Below, piece by piece: positions 25,651 through 33,115 of a stretch of 64,000 nt of DNA. The stretch comes from JBFWVR01 sp050246635 (GTDB lineage Bacteria > Acidobacteriota > Vicinamibacteria > Vicinamibacterales > UBA2999), in the NCBI GenBank assembly GCA_050246635.1, contig JBFWVR010000007.1, positions 1-64,000 on the forward strand, given 5' to 3'. The notes below the pieces were generated by a model. It saw only the letters and a list, made by a program, of their open reading frames with translations, searched no databases and had not been told where the DNA came from. Numbering within the stretch: the first letter of the stretch is position 1; each line of letters opens with the position of its first letter. Made by a program: the position numbers and the translations under genes.

Positions 25651-25985
25651 TGCGGCACGAGATCCTGACGGCGCTGCCCCTGCTGGTCATGCCCGTCGTG
25701 CTCGTGTTCATGATGACGCGGAAGAAGGTGATCCGCACCTTCGAGGGCGCTGGCGCCACGTCACAGGGTGCCGCGCTCCCCGATTCGGACTTCACGGGCC
25801 TGCGCGGCTGGTGGATTCGCCGCCTCGAGCGCGCCGGTGCCGTGCGGCGGTCGGGCACCCGCGTCTGGCTCGACGCGCCCGCGTGGCAGGCCTACCACCG
25901 GGTGCGAAGGATTCGCGGGATGAGCATCGCGTTCACGTTGCTCGCGGTGCTGGGGGTTATGGTCTGGGTCGGGATCTTCGATTAG
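25650..25985 (+). CDS. Small two-helix membrane protein
   Basis: This 111-residue protein has an N-terminal membrane helix (ALPLLVMPVVLVFMM), a basic cytoplasmic-looking middle with GLRGWWIRRLERAGAVRRSGTRVWLDA, and a C-terminal helix (IAFTLLAVLGVMVWVGIF). The ATG at 25650 shares a base with the M20 stop (TGATG), so it is translated with the peptidase. I do not recognise a family. Confidence 0.7.
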   Translation: MRHEILTALPLLVMPVVLVFMMTRKKVIRTFEGAGATSQGAALPDSDFTGLRGWWIRRLERAGAVRRSGTRVWLDAPAWQAYHRVRRIRGMSIAFTLLAVLGVMVWVGIFD

Positions 25986-26009
25986 GGAGAGTCGCCAGGG
26001 GAACCCCGA

Positions 26010-26124
26010 AACACTGAACACACTGAACACACTGAACACACTGAACACACTGAGCACACTGAGCACACTGAGCACACTGAACACACTGAGGACACTGAGG
26101 ACACTGAGGACACTGAAAACACTG
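26010..26124. repeat. Tandem 9-nt array, unit ACACTGAAC
   Basis: About twelve copies of a 9-nt unit (ACACTGAAC, with GAG variants toward the right) begin 24 nt after the stop at 25985. Related arrays lie at 27366-27470, in opposite orientation at 27640-27738, and at 28278-28460. The rest of the gap to 26249 shows nothing gene-like. The unit length is too short and lacks spacers for a CRISPR array. Confidence 0.9.
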
Positions 26125-26249
26125 AAGGCGGACTTCGGTACTGATGGCTGAGAGAGGATGCGTACGGGGAGGAGTCGTGCACCCGGCACCATCGGCGCGG
26201 GCCGTGCGTACGGAATCCCGGTTCGGCTTCCGTACCTCGCGTTTGAGCC

Positions 26250-26918
26250 TTACTCCTCCGCCTGTTCCTCGACCGTCACCCGCCTGATGCGATCGAGCCG
26301 CGGGTACTCGCGGACGAAGAACGCGTCGCCTTCAGCAAACGCCGGGTCCTGGCCTCCGGCTCGGATGCCGCCCACTCCCTCCCCGTACTCGTCGTTGAAG
26401 GCATCGACGATCTCCATCCCCTCAATCACCCGCCCGAAGGGCGTGAAGGGCTCCACGTCGTAGGCGGGGTTGTTGTCGCGCAGGTTGAAGAAGACCTGCG
26501 TGGTGCGGCCGTCCTTCTCGGCGAAGGCAAACGCAATCGTGCCGCGCACGTTCGACTCGCGGAAGGGGTCGTCCGGGAACGTGGCGTGCCGCCAGGCCTG
26601 GCCGACCTTCGGGTCGGCAGGGATGCCGAACTGGGCGAAGGCGCCGGGACGAATGCGAAAGATCGTGGCGTTGTCGTAGAAGCCGCTGCGCGCCAGGGCG
26701 ATGAAGCGGTCGGCGCCGAGCGGGGACCACGCGCGGATTACCTCGATCACCACCGGGCCCTTCGTCGTGTCGAGGGTCACGCGCGCGCGGGCCGGGGCAG
26801 GAGCGGAGAACGCCGGGTCCGCGGGGTTTGCCAGGTCGGGCACGCGGGGCGAACCGGCACAGGCCACGGCGGCGGAAGCGACGAGGGCAGCGACGAGCAG
26901 GCGCGACAGGGAGCGCAT
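26250..26918 (-). CDS. Cyclophilin-type peptidyl-prolyl isomerase, lipoprotein
   Basis: The 222-residue protein has a lipoprotein signal ending in VACAG and a cyclophilin domain from about residue 45 (VTLDTTKGPVVIEV, ADRFIALARSGFYDNATIFRI, TQVFFNLRDNN). It would catalyse proline isomerisation during protein folding in the periplasm. The usual catalytic arginine of FHR is present as FRI. The C-terminal extension (GEGVGGIRAGGQDPAFAEGD) resembles bacterial periplasmic cyclophilins. Start ATG 26918; the upstream gap to the PadR gene holds a REP-like palindrome. Confidence 0.9.
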   Translation of the reverse strand: MRSLSRLLVAALVASAAVACAGSPRVPDLANPADPAFSAPAPARARVTLDTTKGPVVIEVIRAWSPLGADRFIALARSGFYDNATIFRIRPGAFAQFGIPADPKVGQAWRHATFPDDPFRESNVRGTIAFAFAEKDGRTTQVFFNLRDNNPAYDVEPFTPFGRVIEGMEIVDAFNDEYGEGVGGIRAGGQDPAFAEGDAFFVREYPRLDRIRRVTVEEQAEE

Positions 26919-26939
26919 CGGCGCTATTGTGCGCCTTCG

Positions 26940-26968
26940 GGGGAAATGGGGACAGTCCCCTTTTCCCC
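26940..26968. repeat. REP-like palindrome GGGGACAGTCCCC
   Basis: An extended palindrome with G-rich left flank and TTTTCCCC right flank surrounds GGGGACAGTCCCC. It ends five bases before the PadR stop codon region on the minus strand, so it could terminate PadR transcription. It belongs to the same family as 20409-20431 and 33034-33100. Confidence 0.75.
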
Positions 26969-26973
26969 TGGCA

Positions 26974-27318
26974 CTACGGCTTCCCGGCCGGCGACAGGAT
27001 GCGGCCCATCACGATCGACAGGCGTTCCCAGGCCGAGACGCCCTGCTCGAGCCGCCGGCGGCCGGCCTTCGTGATCGAGTAGAACTTCGCGCGGCGGTTG
27101 TTCTCGGACGTGCCCCACTTCGCGCTGATGAGGCCGCGGTGCTGCAGCCGGACCAGCGAGGCGTAGATCGTGCCCTGGTTCAGCGCGAGCGTGCCGTCAC
27201 TGACCTGCTCGATCCGGCGCGCCAGCCCGAAGCCGTGCATCGCCCCCATCGTGTCGAGGGTGCGGAGGACCATCAGGTCGAGGGTGCCTTGGAGGACGTC
27301 GAGCTTGTCGTTCGTCAT
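26974..27318 (-). CDS. PadR-family transcriptional regulator
   Basis: The 114-residue protein is a winged-helix PadR regulator: KLDVLQGTLDLMVLRTL, LARRIEQVSDGTLALNQGTIYASLVRLQHRGLI, then FYSITKAGRRRL. The ATG at 27318 is chosen at the family's canonical MTNDKLDVLQGTLD start. In Acidobacteriota this subtype usually stands next to ADOP permease genes; here the ADOP gene is 1.7 kb away at 29036-31750, separated by msrB and a cupin gene, so the pair may have been split. Upstream lies a 448-bp gap of repeat DNA. Confidence 0.92.
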   Translation of the reverse strand: MTNDKLDVLQGTLDLMVLRTLDTMGAMHGFGLARRIEQVSDGTLALNQGTIYASLVRLQHRGLISAKWGTSENNRRAKFYSITKAGRRRLEQGVSAWERLSIVMGRILSPAGKP

Positions 27319-27365
27319 TTCTCGATTACGTGGACACTGGGCATCCACAGATTACACGGATTACA

Positions 27366-27738
27366 CGGAAAACACTGAGGACACTGAACACACTGAGGGC
27401 ACTGAACACACTGAGGGCACTGAACACACTGAGGACACTGAACACGCTGAGGACACTGAACAACGAGGGACACTGCACAAGCTGGAGACACCGGATACAC
27501 CTTGTACGCCTGGCACACGAGGTACACCGAAGCACAGGGCGTGGACGAGGGTCAGGAGCCCAGGTCCGGGCCGCGCCACGCATGGAGGACGTTCGCCTCC
27601 AGAAATCCTGTTTCGCGCCGTGTCCCCTTCCGACAGCAATTCAGTGTCTTCACTGTGCCCAGTGTCTTCACTGTGCTCAGTGTGCTCAGTGTCTTCAGTG
27701 TCTTCAGTGTGTTCAGTGTGTTCAGTGTGTTCCGTGTC
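27366..27738. repeat. Inverted pair of 9-nt ACACTGAAC arrays
   Basis: The gap 27319-27766 contains no gene. Arrays of ACACTGAAC/ACTGAGGAC units (27366-27470) and their complement GTGTTCAGT/GTCTTCAGT (27640-27738) face each other across about 170 bp. A transcript through the region would pair into a long imperfect stem. The right array ends 29 nt before the msrB start, so it occupies msrB's promoter zone. Confidence 0.85.
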
Positions 27739-27766
27739 CCGCTGCCCGATCTGCGATACTGCTGAC

Positions 27767-28252
27767 ATGCCGAACACCGTCCCCGTCCGTGTCTTCAATG
27801 CCGCCGGCCAGCTCGTGGGGCCGATCGAGATGGAGAAGGTCGTCAAGAGCGACGCCGAATGGCTGGCGCAGCTGACGGCCGAGCAGTTCGAGGTCGCCCG
27901 CGGCAAGGGCACGGAGCGGCCGTTCTGCGGGACGCTGCTGGACAACAAGAAGCAGGGCGTCTACGCCTGCATCTGCTGCCGGCTGCCGCTCTTCTCGTCC
28001 TCGACCAAGTTCGACTCCGGCACCGGGTGGCCGAGCTTCTTCGCACCCGTCGCGCCCGAGAACGTCTCCACCGAGGAGGACACGACGTTCGGGATGACCC
28101 GCGTCGAGATCCTCTGCGCGCGCTGCGACTGCCATCTGGGTCACGTCTTCCCCGACGGCCCACCGCCAACCGGACTCCGGTTCTGTGTCAACTCCGAGTC
28201 GTTGTTCTTCGTCGATGGCTCCGAGATTACACGGGAGCTGGTCGAGGGGTGA
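27767..28252 (+). CDS. msrB: Peptide-methionine (R)-S-oxide reductase MsrB
   Basis: The 161-residue enzyme reduces methionine-R-sulfoxide in oxidised proteins. Zinc ligands C68/C71 (CICC) and C117/C120 (CARC) are present, as are FDSGTGWPSF and the catalytic cysteine C140 in LRFCVNS. No signal peptide is visible, so it is cytoplasmic. Start ATG 27767; the conserved region starts about residue 26. There is a repeat array immediately upstream and another array begins 25 nt after the stop. Confidence 0.95.
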   Translation: MPNTVPVRVFNAAGQLVGPIEMEKVVKSDAEWLAQLTAEQFEVARGKGTERPFCGTLLDNKKQGVYACICCRLPLFSSSTKFDSGTGWPSFFAPVAPENVSTEEDTTFGMTRVEILCARCDCHLGHVFPDGPPPTGLRFCVNSESLFFVDGSEITRELVEG

Positions 28253-28277
28253 TGTCCGGGCTCGACGCCGCGGATGG

Positions 28278-28460
28278 AACACTGAGCACACTGAAGACAC
28301 TGCACACAGGAGACCGTCTGAGGCCCGGGGCTTGGCACGGCGCCCGCCCTGACTGGCGACATGCGGTGGAGGCACCCGGCATCCGGCTGCAAGTGGTCCG
28401 GAGTGCCCCCCTTTGCTCGCATTCAGTGTCCTCAGGCTGCTCGGTGTGGTCGGTGTCTCA
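28278..28460. repeat. Short inverted pair of 9-nt ACACTGAGC arrays
   Basis: AACACTGAGCACACTGAAG-type units (28278-28312) begin 25 nt after the msrB stop. Complementary units (CAGTGTCCTCAGG, GGTGTGGTCGGTGTC) lie at about 28420-28460. The intervening 110 nt are GC-rich without a gene. Same family as 26010-26124 and 27366-27738. Confidence 0.7.
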
Positions 28461-28549
28461 ACGGTCACCCGTTCGGCACGTCCAGTCCCTCCCGGTTTCT
28501 CCGAAACCTGTGTAATCTGTCCCCCATACACGTCCCCGGGAACCAGACC

Positions 28550-28933
28550 ATGACGACCAATCCCCTGCTCGCCCCCCTCCCTGACTCCGAACGCCGCGAA
28601 TTCGGCGGCATGACCATGGACATCGTGCGCACCGGCGCGGCGCGGGTGAAGCGGATGATCTACCCGGCCGGGTTCCAGTGGTCGAAGGCGATCAAGCCGC
28701 TGGTCGGCGGCGACGTCTGCGAACACGCGCATGTCGGCTTCCTCGCGCATGGCGCCATCAGCGTCCACTTCCCCGACGGCTGTTCCCGCCACTACACCGC
28801 TCCCGCCGTCGTCGTCATCGAACCCGGTCACGATGCATCGGTCGGGGACGATGGGGCCGTGCTGGTCGAGTTCGACTTCGAACGGGAGACGATCGAGAAG
28901 CTCGGAGTGCCGCCGGAGCATCGCCACGGGTGA
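28550..28933 (+). CDS. Small cupin-domain protein
   Basis: The 127-residue protein has a single-domain cupin fold: EHAHVGFLAHGAISVHFPDG (about residues 62-81) with the metal-binding histidines, followed by a second motif near VVVIEPGHDASVGDDGAVLVEF. Its N-terminal part (RMIYPAGFQWSKAIKP) is typical of small cupins that sense or bind a ligand. Substrate is unknown. The ATG at 28550 follows ACCAG without a strong ribosome-binding site. An ACACGGAG array begins about 20 nt after the stop. Confidence 0.85.
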   Translation: MTTNPLLAPLPDSERREFGGMTMDIVRTGAARVKRMIYPAGFQWSKAIKPLVGGDVCEHAHVGFLAHGAISVHFPDGCSRHYTAPAVVVIEPGHDASVGDDGAVLVEFDFERETIEKLGVPPEHRHG

Positions 28934-28953
28934 GGCGCCGTCGGGATACGGAC

Positions 28954-29015
28954 GAGACACGGAGACACGGAGACGCGGAGACACGGAGGGAACGACTGCA
29001 CGAGGGTGTCGTTCC
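28954..29015. repeat. 8-nt GAGACACGG array followed by hairpin
   Basis: Four or five GAGACACGG/GAGACGCGG units (28954-28988) are followed by GGAACGAC (28989-28996) and GTCGTTCC (29008-29015), a perfect 8-bp hairpin. It lies between convergent genes (cupin and ADOP permease) and may act as a bidirectional terminator. Confidence 0.75.
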
Positions 29016-29035
29016 CCGCGAAATCTTGAAAAGCA

Positions 29036-31750
29036 TCACTCCGCACGAATGGCCGCCACCGGATCAATCCGTGTCGCGCGGATCGCGGGCACCAGGCTGG
29101 CCACCACCGCGACGATGGCCAGCAGCGCCGCGACGCCGGCAAAGGTCGCGGGGTCGGTCGGCGTGACGCCGTAGAGCAGGCTGGCAAGCGCCCTTGTGAG
29201 GACGGCTGCACCCACCAGTCCGAGCACGACGCCGGCTCCTGCCATGACCAGCCCTTCCAGCACGACACCCGCGCGCAGGCGGCTCGGCTCGGCGCCGAGC
29301 GCGAGGCGGATGCCGAACTCGGGTGTGCGCCGCGCCACGGCATAGCTCAACACGCCGTGCACGCCGATGGCCGCGAGCACGAGGGCCATGGCCGCGAAGA
29401 CGCCGAGCACCAGCATGGTGAAACGCTGTTCGGCAATCGACCTCGCCAGCGTGTCGCCCAGTGGCTCGACGCCGAACACCGCCAGCGCCGGGTCGACCGA
29501 ACGAATCGCGCCGCGCACGCCGGGTGCGAGGTCCTCGGGGCGACCGCTCCCCTTCACGAGGACGACTGCCGCGCCGTTGAACGACGGAGCCTGGCTGAGC
29601 GGCAGGTAGGCGGCAATCGGCGCCGCCGTGGTGATGCCCTGGAACCGCTCATCGGCAACGACGCCGACGATGGTGCGGTTCGCACCCCAGAAGTTGATCT
29701 GCTGGCCGATCGGGTCCTGGCCCGAGAACAGCAGGTTCACGGCCGCCTCGTTGACCAGCGCCACCGGCGGCTCGCGCGTCCCGTCGGTCTCGGCGAGCAG
29801 CCGTCCGCGCCGCAGCCTCAGGCCGACCGTCTCGAAATAGCCAGGCGTCACGCGCCGCACCGAGATCTCCGGATACCGCACGCCGTCGTCTCGACCGACG
29901 ATCGAGAACGAATTGGTGAAGCCGGGGTCGAGCGGATGGTTGCCCGCGATGGCCACCGACTCCACTCCGGGCAGGGCCTGCGTCCGTTCGAGCAGGGCCT
30001 GCGTGAACGCGTGCTGCTCCTTGAAGTCCGGGAACGTCTGGAAGCTCGCGGGGTACCGTGACGGCGGGAGCTGGTACTCGGCCTTGAGCACCCCCTGCGC
30101 CGTGAAGCCGGCGTCGACGGCCGTGAGCTGCCAGAAGCTGCGGATGAGCAATCCCGCGCCCGCCACGAGCAGCACGGCCAGCGCCGTCTCGGCGATGACG
30201 AGCGCCGACCGCACGCGCGACCCTGCGCGGCTCCCCGCCGTGCCGCGTGTGCCCTCGCCCTTGAGCGTCGTCTGCGGGTCCACGTGCAGCGCCTGCAGGG
30301 TCGGCACCAGGCCGAAGGCCAGGCCGACAAGCACCGAGACCACGACGGTCAATCCGAGGACACGCAGGTCGATGCCCACCGACTCGAGGCGCGGGATGTC
30401 TGACGGCGCCTGCGCGAGGAGCACCGACAGTCCGCCATAAGCCAGGGCCACGCCCACGGCGGCAGCTATCGCGGTGAGGACGATGGTCTCGACCATGAAT
30501 TGCCGCGCCAGCCGCCAGCCGCCCGACCCGAGGGCGGCCCGCACGGCAATCTCGCGCTGCCGCGCGGTGCCGCGGGCAAGCAGCAGGTTGGCGACGTTCA
30601 CTGCCGCGACGAGGAGCACGAGCGCGACCGCCGCCCACAGCACCAGGAGGGCTGGACGGACCGGACCGAACACGACGTCGCCGAGCGGCTCGACGTGGAC
30701 GCCGCGCCCGATGTTCGCGCGCGGGTACTCGGCTTCGAGATCCGCGGCAATCCCGTCGAGCTCCGCCTGCGCCGCGGCCACTGTCATGCCGGGCGCGAGG
30801 CGGCCCACCATGAAGATGGGGTGTGTGTCGCGTGGGAGCGTCTCGGGATTGGGGGCGAATGGGAGCCAGACATCCACACGCACACGCGTCCCGCGATCGG
30901 CAAAGGATCGCGAGTACGCCGCCGCGCCGAGGATCTGCAGCACGCCGAAGTCCGACACGTCGGGCATGACGCCGACGATCTCGTACGGCAGATCGTCCAG
31001 GCGGAGCACGCCGCCCACAGCCTCCGGGCGGCGCTCGTAGATCCGGGTCCACAACGACTCGCTGATCAGCGCCACCGCCGGCGCGCCGATACGGTCGTCG
31101 TCCGCGGTGATGGCACGGCCGGCAATGGGCTGGATGCCGGACATGTCGAGGATCTCGTGCGTGGCGCCAAGCGCCGCAAGCCGGATCGGATCGCCGTCCG
31201 GCGGCGTGAGGTTCCGCTCGATGGCCACCAGCGCGCCCAGCGACTCGATCGTCCGCGACCGCTCGCGGAAGTCGAGGTAGTCGGGCACGGACGCCGGCTC
31301 ACGCATGGTGCCGGAGTTGCGGTCCGTCTCCCAGACGATGACCGTGCGATCGATCTGGTCGAGAGGCGCCCGACGGAGCAGCACGCCATCAACGACGCTG
31401 AATATGGCGGTGTTGAGGCCGATGCCGAGGGCGAGACTGGCGACAGCAACCAGGGTGAAGCCGGGCTCGCGCCACAGGGTCCGGAAGGTGTAGCGGAGGT
31501 CGAGCAGGGCCTGATCCAGGAGTGGCAGGCCGCGCGCGTCGCGATGCGCCTCGCGCGCCGCGTCACGTCCGCCGAACCGGGCCATGGCGCGGCGGCGGGC
31601 CTCGTCCGGAGCCACCCCTTCGCGCAGTTGCTCGTCCGTCGCCATGTCCATGTGCGTCGCCACCTCATCGTCGAAGTCGCGCTCGTACCTGGTGCGGCCG
31701 AAGAAGGCCCCGACCCGGGCGAGAAGCTCGCGGACGCGCTCAGCCACCAT
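29036..31750 (-). CDS. ADOP-type ABC permease (duplicated FtsX/MacB permease)
   Basis: The 904-residue protein has the acidobacterial permease prefix (VRELLARVGAFFGRTRYERDF to ARRRAMARFGG), a MacB-like periplasmic core after the first helix (FTLVAVASLALGIGLNTAIFS), and two FtsX domains, about eight helices in total; each FtsX block ends with family-like DP...L/IRAE sequence. ADOP proteins are orphan permeases of MacB type, thought to work in efflux or envelope stress without a linked ATPase; none is adjacent. The ATG at 31750 has an AGGAG site nine bases upstream. Closest regulators are the WYL protein upstream and PadR 1.7 kb downstream. Confidence 0.92.
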   Translation of the reverse strand: MVAERVRELLARVGAFFGRTRYERDFDDEVATHMDMATDEQLREGVAPDEARRRAMARFGGRDAAREAHRDARGLPLLDQALLDLRYTFRTLWREPGFTLVAVASLALGIGLNTAIFSVVDGVLLRRAPLDQIDRTVIVWETDRNSGTMREPASVPDYLDFRERSRTIESLGALVAIERNLTPPDGDPIRLAALGATHEILDMSGIQPIAGRAITADDDRIGAPAVALISESLWTRIYERRPEAVGGVLRLDDLPYEIVGVMPDVSDFGVLQILGAAAYSRSFADRGTRVRVDVWLPFAPNPETLPRDTHPIFMVGRLAPGMTVAAAQAELDGIAADLEAEYPRANIGRGVHVEPLGDVVFGPVRPALLVLWAAVALVLLVAAVNVANLLLARGTARQREIAVRAALGSGGWRLARQFMVETIVLTAIAAAVGVALAYGGLSVLLAQAPSDIPRLESVGIDLRVLGLTVVVSVLVGLAFGLVPTLQALHVDPQTTLKGEGTRGTAGSRAGSRVRSALVIAETALAVLLVAGAGLLIRSFWQLTAVDAGFTAQGVLKAEYQLPPSRYPASFQTFPDFKEQHAFTQALLERTQALPGVESVAIAGNHPLDPGFTNSFSIVGRDDGVRYPEISVRRVTPGYFETVGLRLRRGRLLAETDGTREPPVALVNEAAVNLLFSGQDPIGQQINFWGANRTIVGVVADERFQGITTAAPIAAYLPLSQAPSFNGAAVVLVKGSGRPEDLAPGVRGAIRSVDPALAVFGVEPLGDTLARSIAEQRFTMLVLGVFAAMALVLAAIGVHGVLSYAVARRTPEFGIRLALGAEPSRLRAGVVLEGLVMAGAGVVLGLVGAAVLTRALASLLYGVTPTDPATFAGVAALLAIVAVVASLVPAIRATRIDPVAAIRAE

Positions 31751-31773
31751 TGCTCGGTCTCCTGTGCTGTGCC

Positions 31774-31814
31774 CACATGACACTGGCAGGACTCATGTGG
31801 GGTGTCAACATGAG
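31774..31814. promoter_or_regulatory. Overlapping CATGA palindromes upstream of the ADOP gene
   Basis: CACATGA (31774-31780) and TCATGTG (31793-31799) are perfect inverted arms with a 12-nt spacer; CTCATGT (31792-31798) pairs again with ACATGAG (31808-31814). On the minus strand a TTGACA box (31803-31808) lies within this cluster, 55 nt from the ADOP start. This looks like a promoter with overlapping operators, possibly for the neighbouring WYL regulator; the -10 box is weak. Confidence 0.45.
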
Positions 31815-31885
31815 ACTTCGACGCCGCCGCCCGGCCGAAGGTTGGAAGGGCCGAACGAGGGGACGGCCGCCGCCCGGGCCGGAGG

Positions 31886-32590
31886 TCAGCCGTCCACGAG
31901 GCGGATGGCGTCCGGCCCGTACCGCTCCAGCATCTCGCGGAGCGTCGTTCCCGGCTCGGGCTCGAACACCTCGTCCAGCGGGTGACAGGCCTTCACGCGA
32001 TCGAGCCGGAAGTTCCTGAAGTCGCCGCGCAATTCGCACCAGGCAGCCAGCGTCCACGTCCGGCCCCAGAAGAAGATGCCGAGCGGCCGCACGACACGGG
32101 TGGAGGCGGCCCCGTCGGCGTCAGCGTAGCCGAGCTCGAGCTTGCGACGGGCGATGACCGCTTCGCGGGCGGTCGCGAGCGCGGCTGCGGCCTGCCCGAT
32201 GCCAAGCATCGGCGGCACGAACAGCTTCGTCTCGGCGACCAGGGGCGCGAGGTCCTTCGGCACGATCGCAGCAACCTTGCCGAGGATGGCGTCGCTGGCG
32301 CGGGCCAACTCGGGATCCCCGAACTGACGGACGATCCGCGCGCCGAGCACCAGCGCCTCGATTTCAGTGCGGTCGAACATGAGCGGGGGCAGGTCGTAGC
32401 CGGGGCGGATGCGGTACCCGACGCCCGCCTCGCCGTCGATCGGCGTGCCGGCGAGGATCAGGTCCCGCACGTCCCGGTAGACCGTACGCTCCGACACGCC
32501 GAGCCGCTCCGCGAGGTAGGCCGCGGTGGTCGGCGTACGCCGGCGCCGCAACACACTCACGATCTGGAAGAGGCGGTCGGCCCGGCGCAT
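31886..32590 (-). CDS. WYL-domain transcriptional regulator (YafY type)
   Basis: The 234-residue protein has an N-terminal winged helix (MRRADRLFQIVSVLRRRR, AEYLAERLGVSERTVYRDV-like) and a WYL-type ligand-sensing domain in the second half (VVRPLGIFFWGRTWTLAAWC, FRNFRLDRVKA). Such proteins sense nucleotide-like or other ligands and commonly regulate nearby genes. It follows the VOC gene by 15 nt, forming a two-gene unit, and precedes the ADOP gene by 135 nt. Confidence 0.93.
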   Translation of the reverse strand: MRRADRLFQIVSVLRRRRTPTTAAYLAERLGVSERTVYRDVRDLILAGTPIDGEAGVGYRIRPGYDLPPLMFDRTEIEALVLGARIVRQFGDPELARASDAILGKVAAIVPKDLAPLVAETKLFVPPMLGIGQAAAALATAREAVIARRKLELGYADADGAASTRVVRPLGIFFWGRTWTLAAWCELRGDFRNFRLDRVKACHPLDEVFEPEPGTTLREMLERYGPDAIRLVDG

Positions 32591-32605
32591 CGGAGGATTG
32601 TGCCA

Positions 32606-32959
32606 TCAGGCGGGCGGCGCTTCGAGCAGGCCGATCGTGTGGCCCTCGGGGTCCTCGAACACCCCGAGCGTGACGCCGCCCGGCAGGGTGGTGCGTGGCA
32701 TCACGGTGCGGCCGCCAAGTCGCTCGGCCTCCGCGAGGGACGCGGTCACGTCCGGGGTGCCGACGTAGAAGGTGACCCACTCACGGGTGCCCGGGTAGGG
32801 CACGCCGATGCCACCGGGGATACCACGGCCGGTGGCCTCCACCAGGCCGTACTCGATGCTGTCTCCCCCGAACGACCAGCCGAACAGCTTGCCGTAGAAG
32901 GTACGGAGCGTGTTGGCGTCCTTGCCGAGAACCTCGAACCACATCACGGGATGCGTCAT
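32606..32959 (-). CDS. VOC (glyoxalase/bleomycin-resistance) family protein
   Basis: The 117-residue protein starts with VMWFEVLGKDANTLRTFYGKLFGW, the classic first beta-alpha-beta of VOC proteins, and ends with GVTLGVFEDPEGHTIGLLEA. Members bind a metal or a small hydrophobic ligand and act as isomerases, dioxygenases or binding proteins; substrate unknown. The ATG at 32959 is preferred over a longer frame that would read through REP palindromes. It is co-directional with the WYL regulator (15-nt gap). Confidence 0.9.
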   Translation of the reverse strand: MTHPVMWFEVLGKDANTLRTFYGKLFGWSFGGDSIEYGLVEATGRGIPGGIGVPYPGTREWVTFYVGTPDVTASLAEAERLGGRTVMPRTTLPGGVTLGVFEDPEGHTIGLLEAPPA

Positions 32960-33033
32960 TGCTGTCTCCTCTCGAAAGGGAGGATGACAGCGGGCTGCTG
33001 ACAGCGTGGTGTCAGGAGGCTGGGGGCGGGGCT

Positions 33034-33100
33034 GGAAATGGGGACAGTCCCCCTTTTCCCGGGGAACGAGACCAGCCCCAAAGGGGACAGTCCCCATTCC
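33034..33100. repeat. Two REP-like palindromes in tandem
   Basis: Two GGGGACAGTCCCC palindromes (about 33034-33060 and 33080-33100) with opposite flanking asymmetry (AAATGGGG... then ...CCCCATT) form a paired REP unit between the VOC and amidase genes. It ends 15 nt before the amidase stop. Confidence 0.8.
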
Positions 33101-33115
33101 CGGCGCCCCGCTCGC

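Noticed and set aside
26010..26124. Possible CRISPR array
   Set aside because: Units are 9 nt long, contiguous, degenerate and without unique spacers; there are no cas genes.
25761..26192. Minus-strand frame encoding a VLSVFSV repeat protein
   Set aside because: The repetitive translation comes from the 9-nt ACACTGAAC array, and the rest overlaps a coupled membrane-protein gene on the other strand.
27361..27948. Frame with repeated Glu-His-Thr segments on the minus strand
   Set aside because: It is produced by the inverted repeat arrays and runs antisense to the start of msrB.
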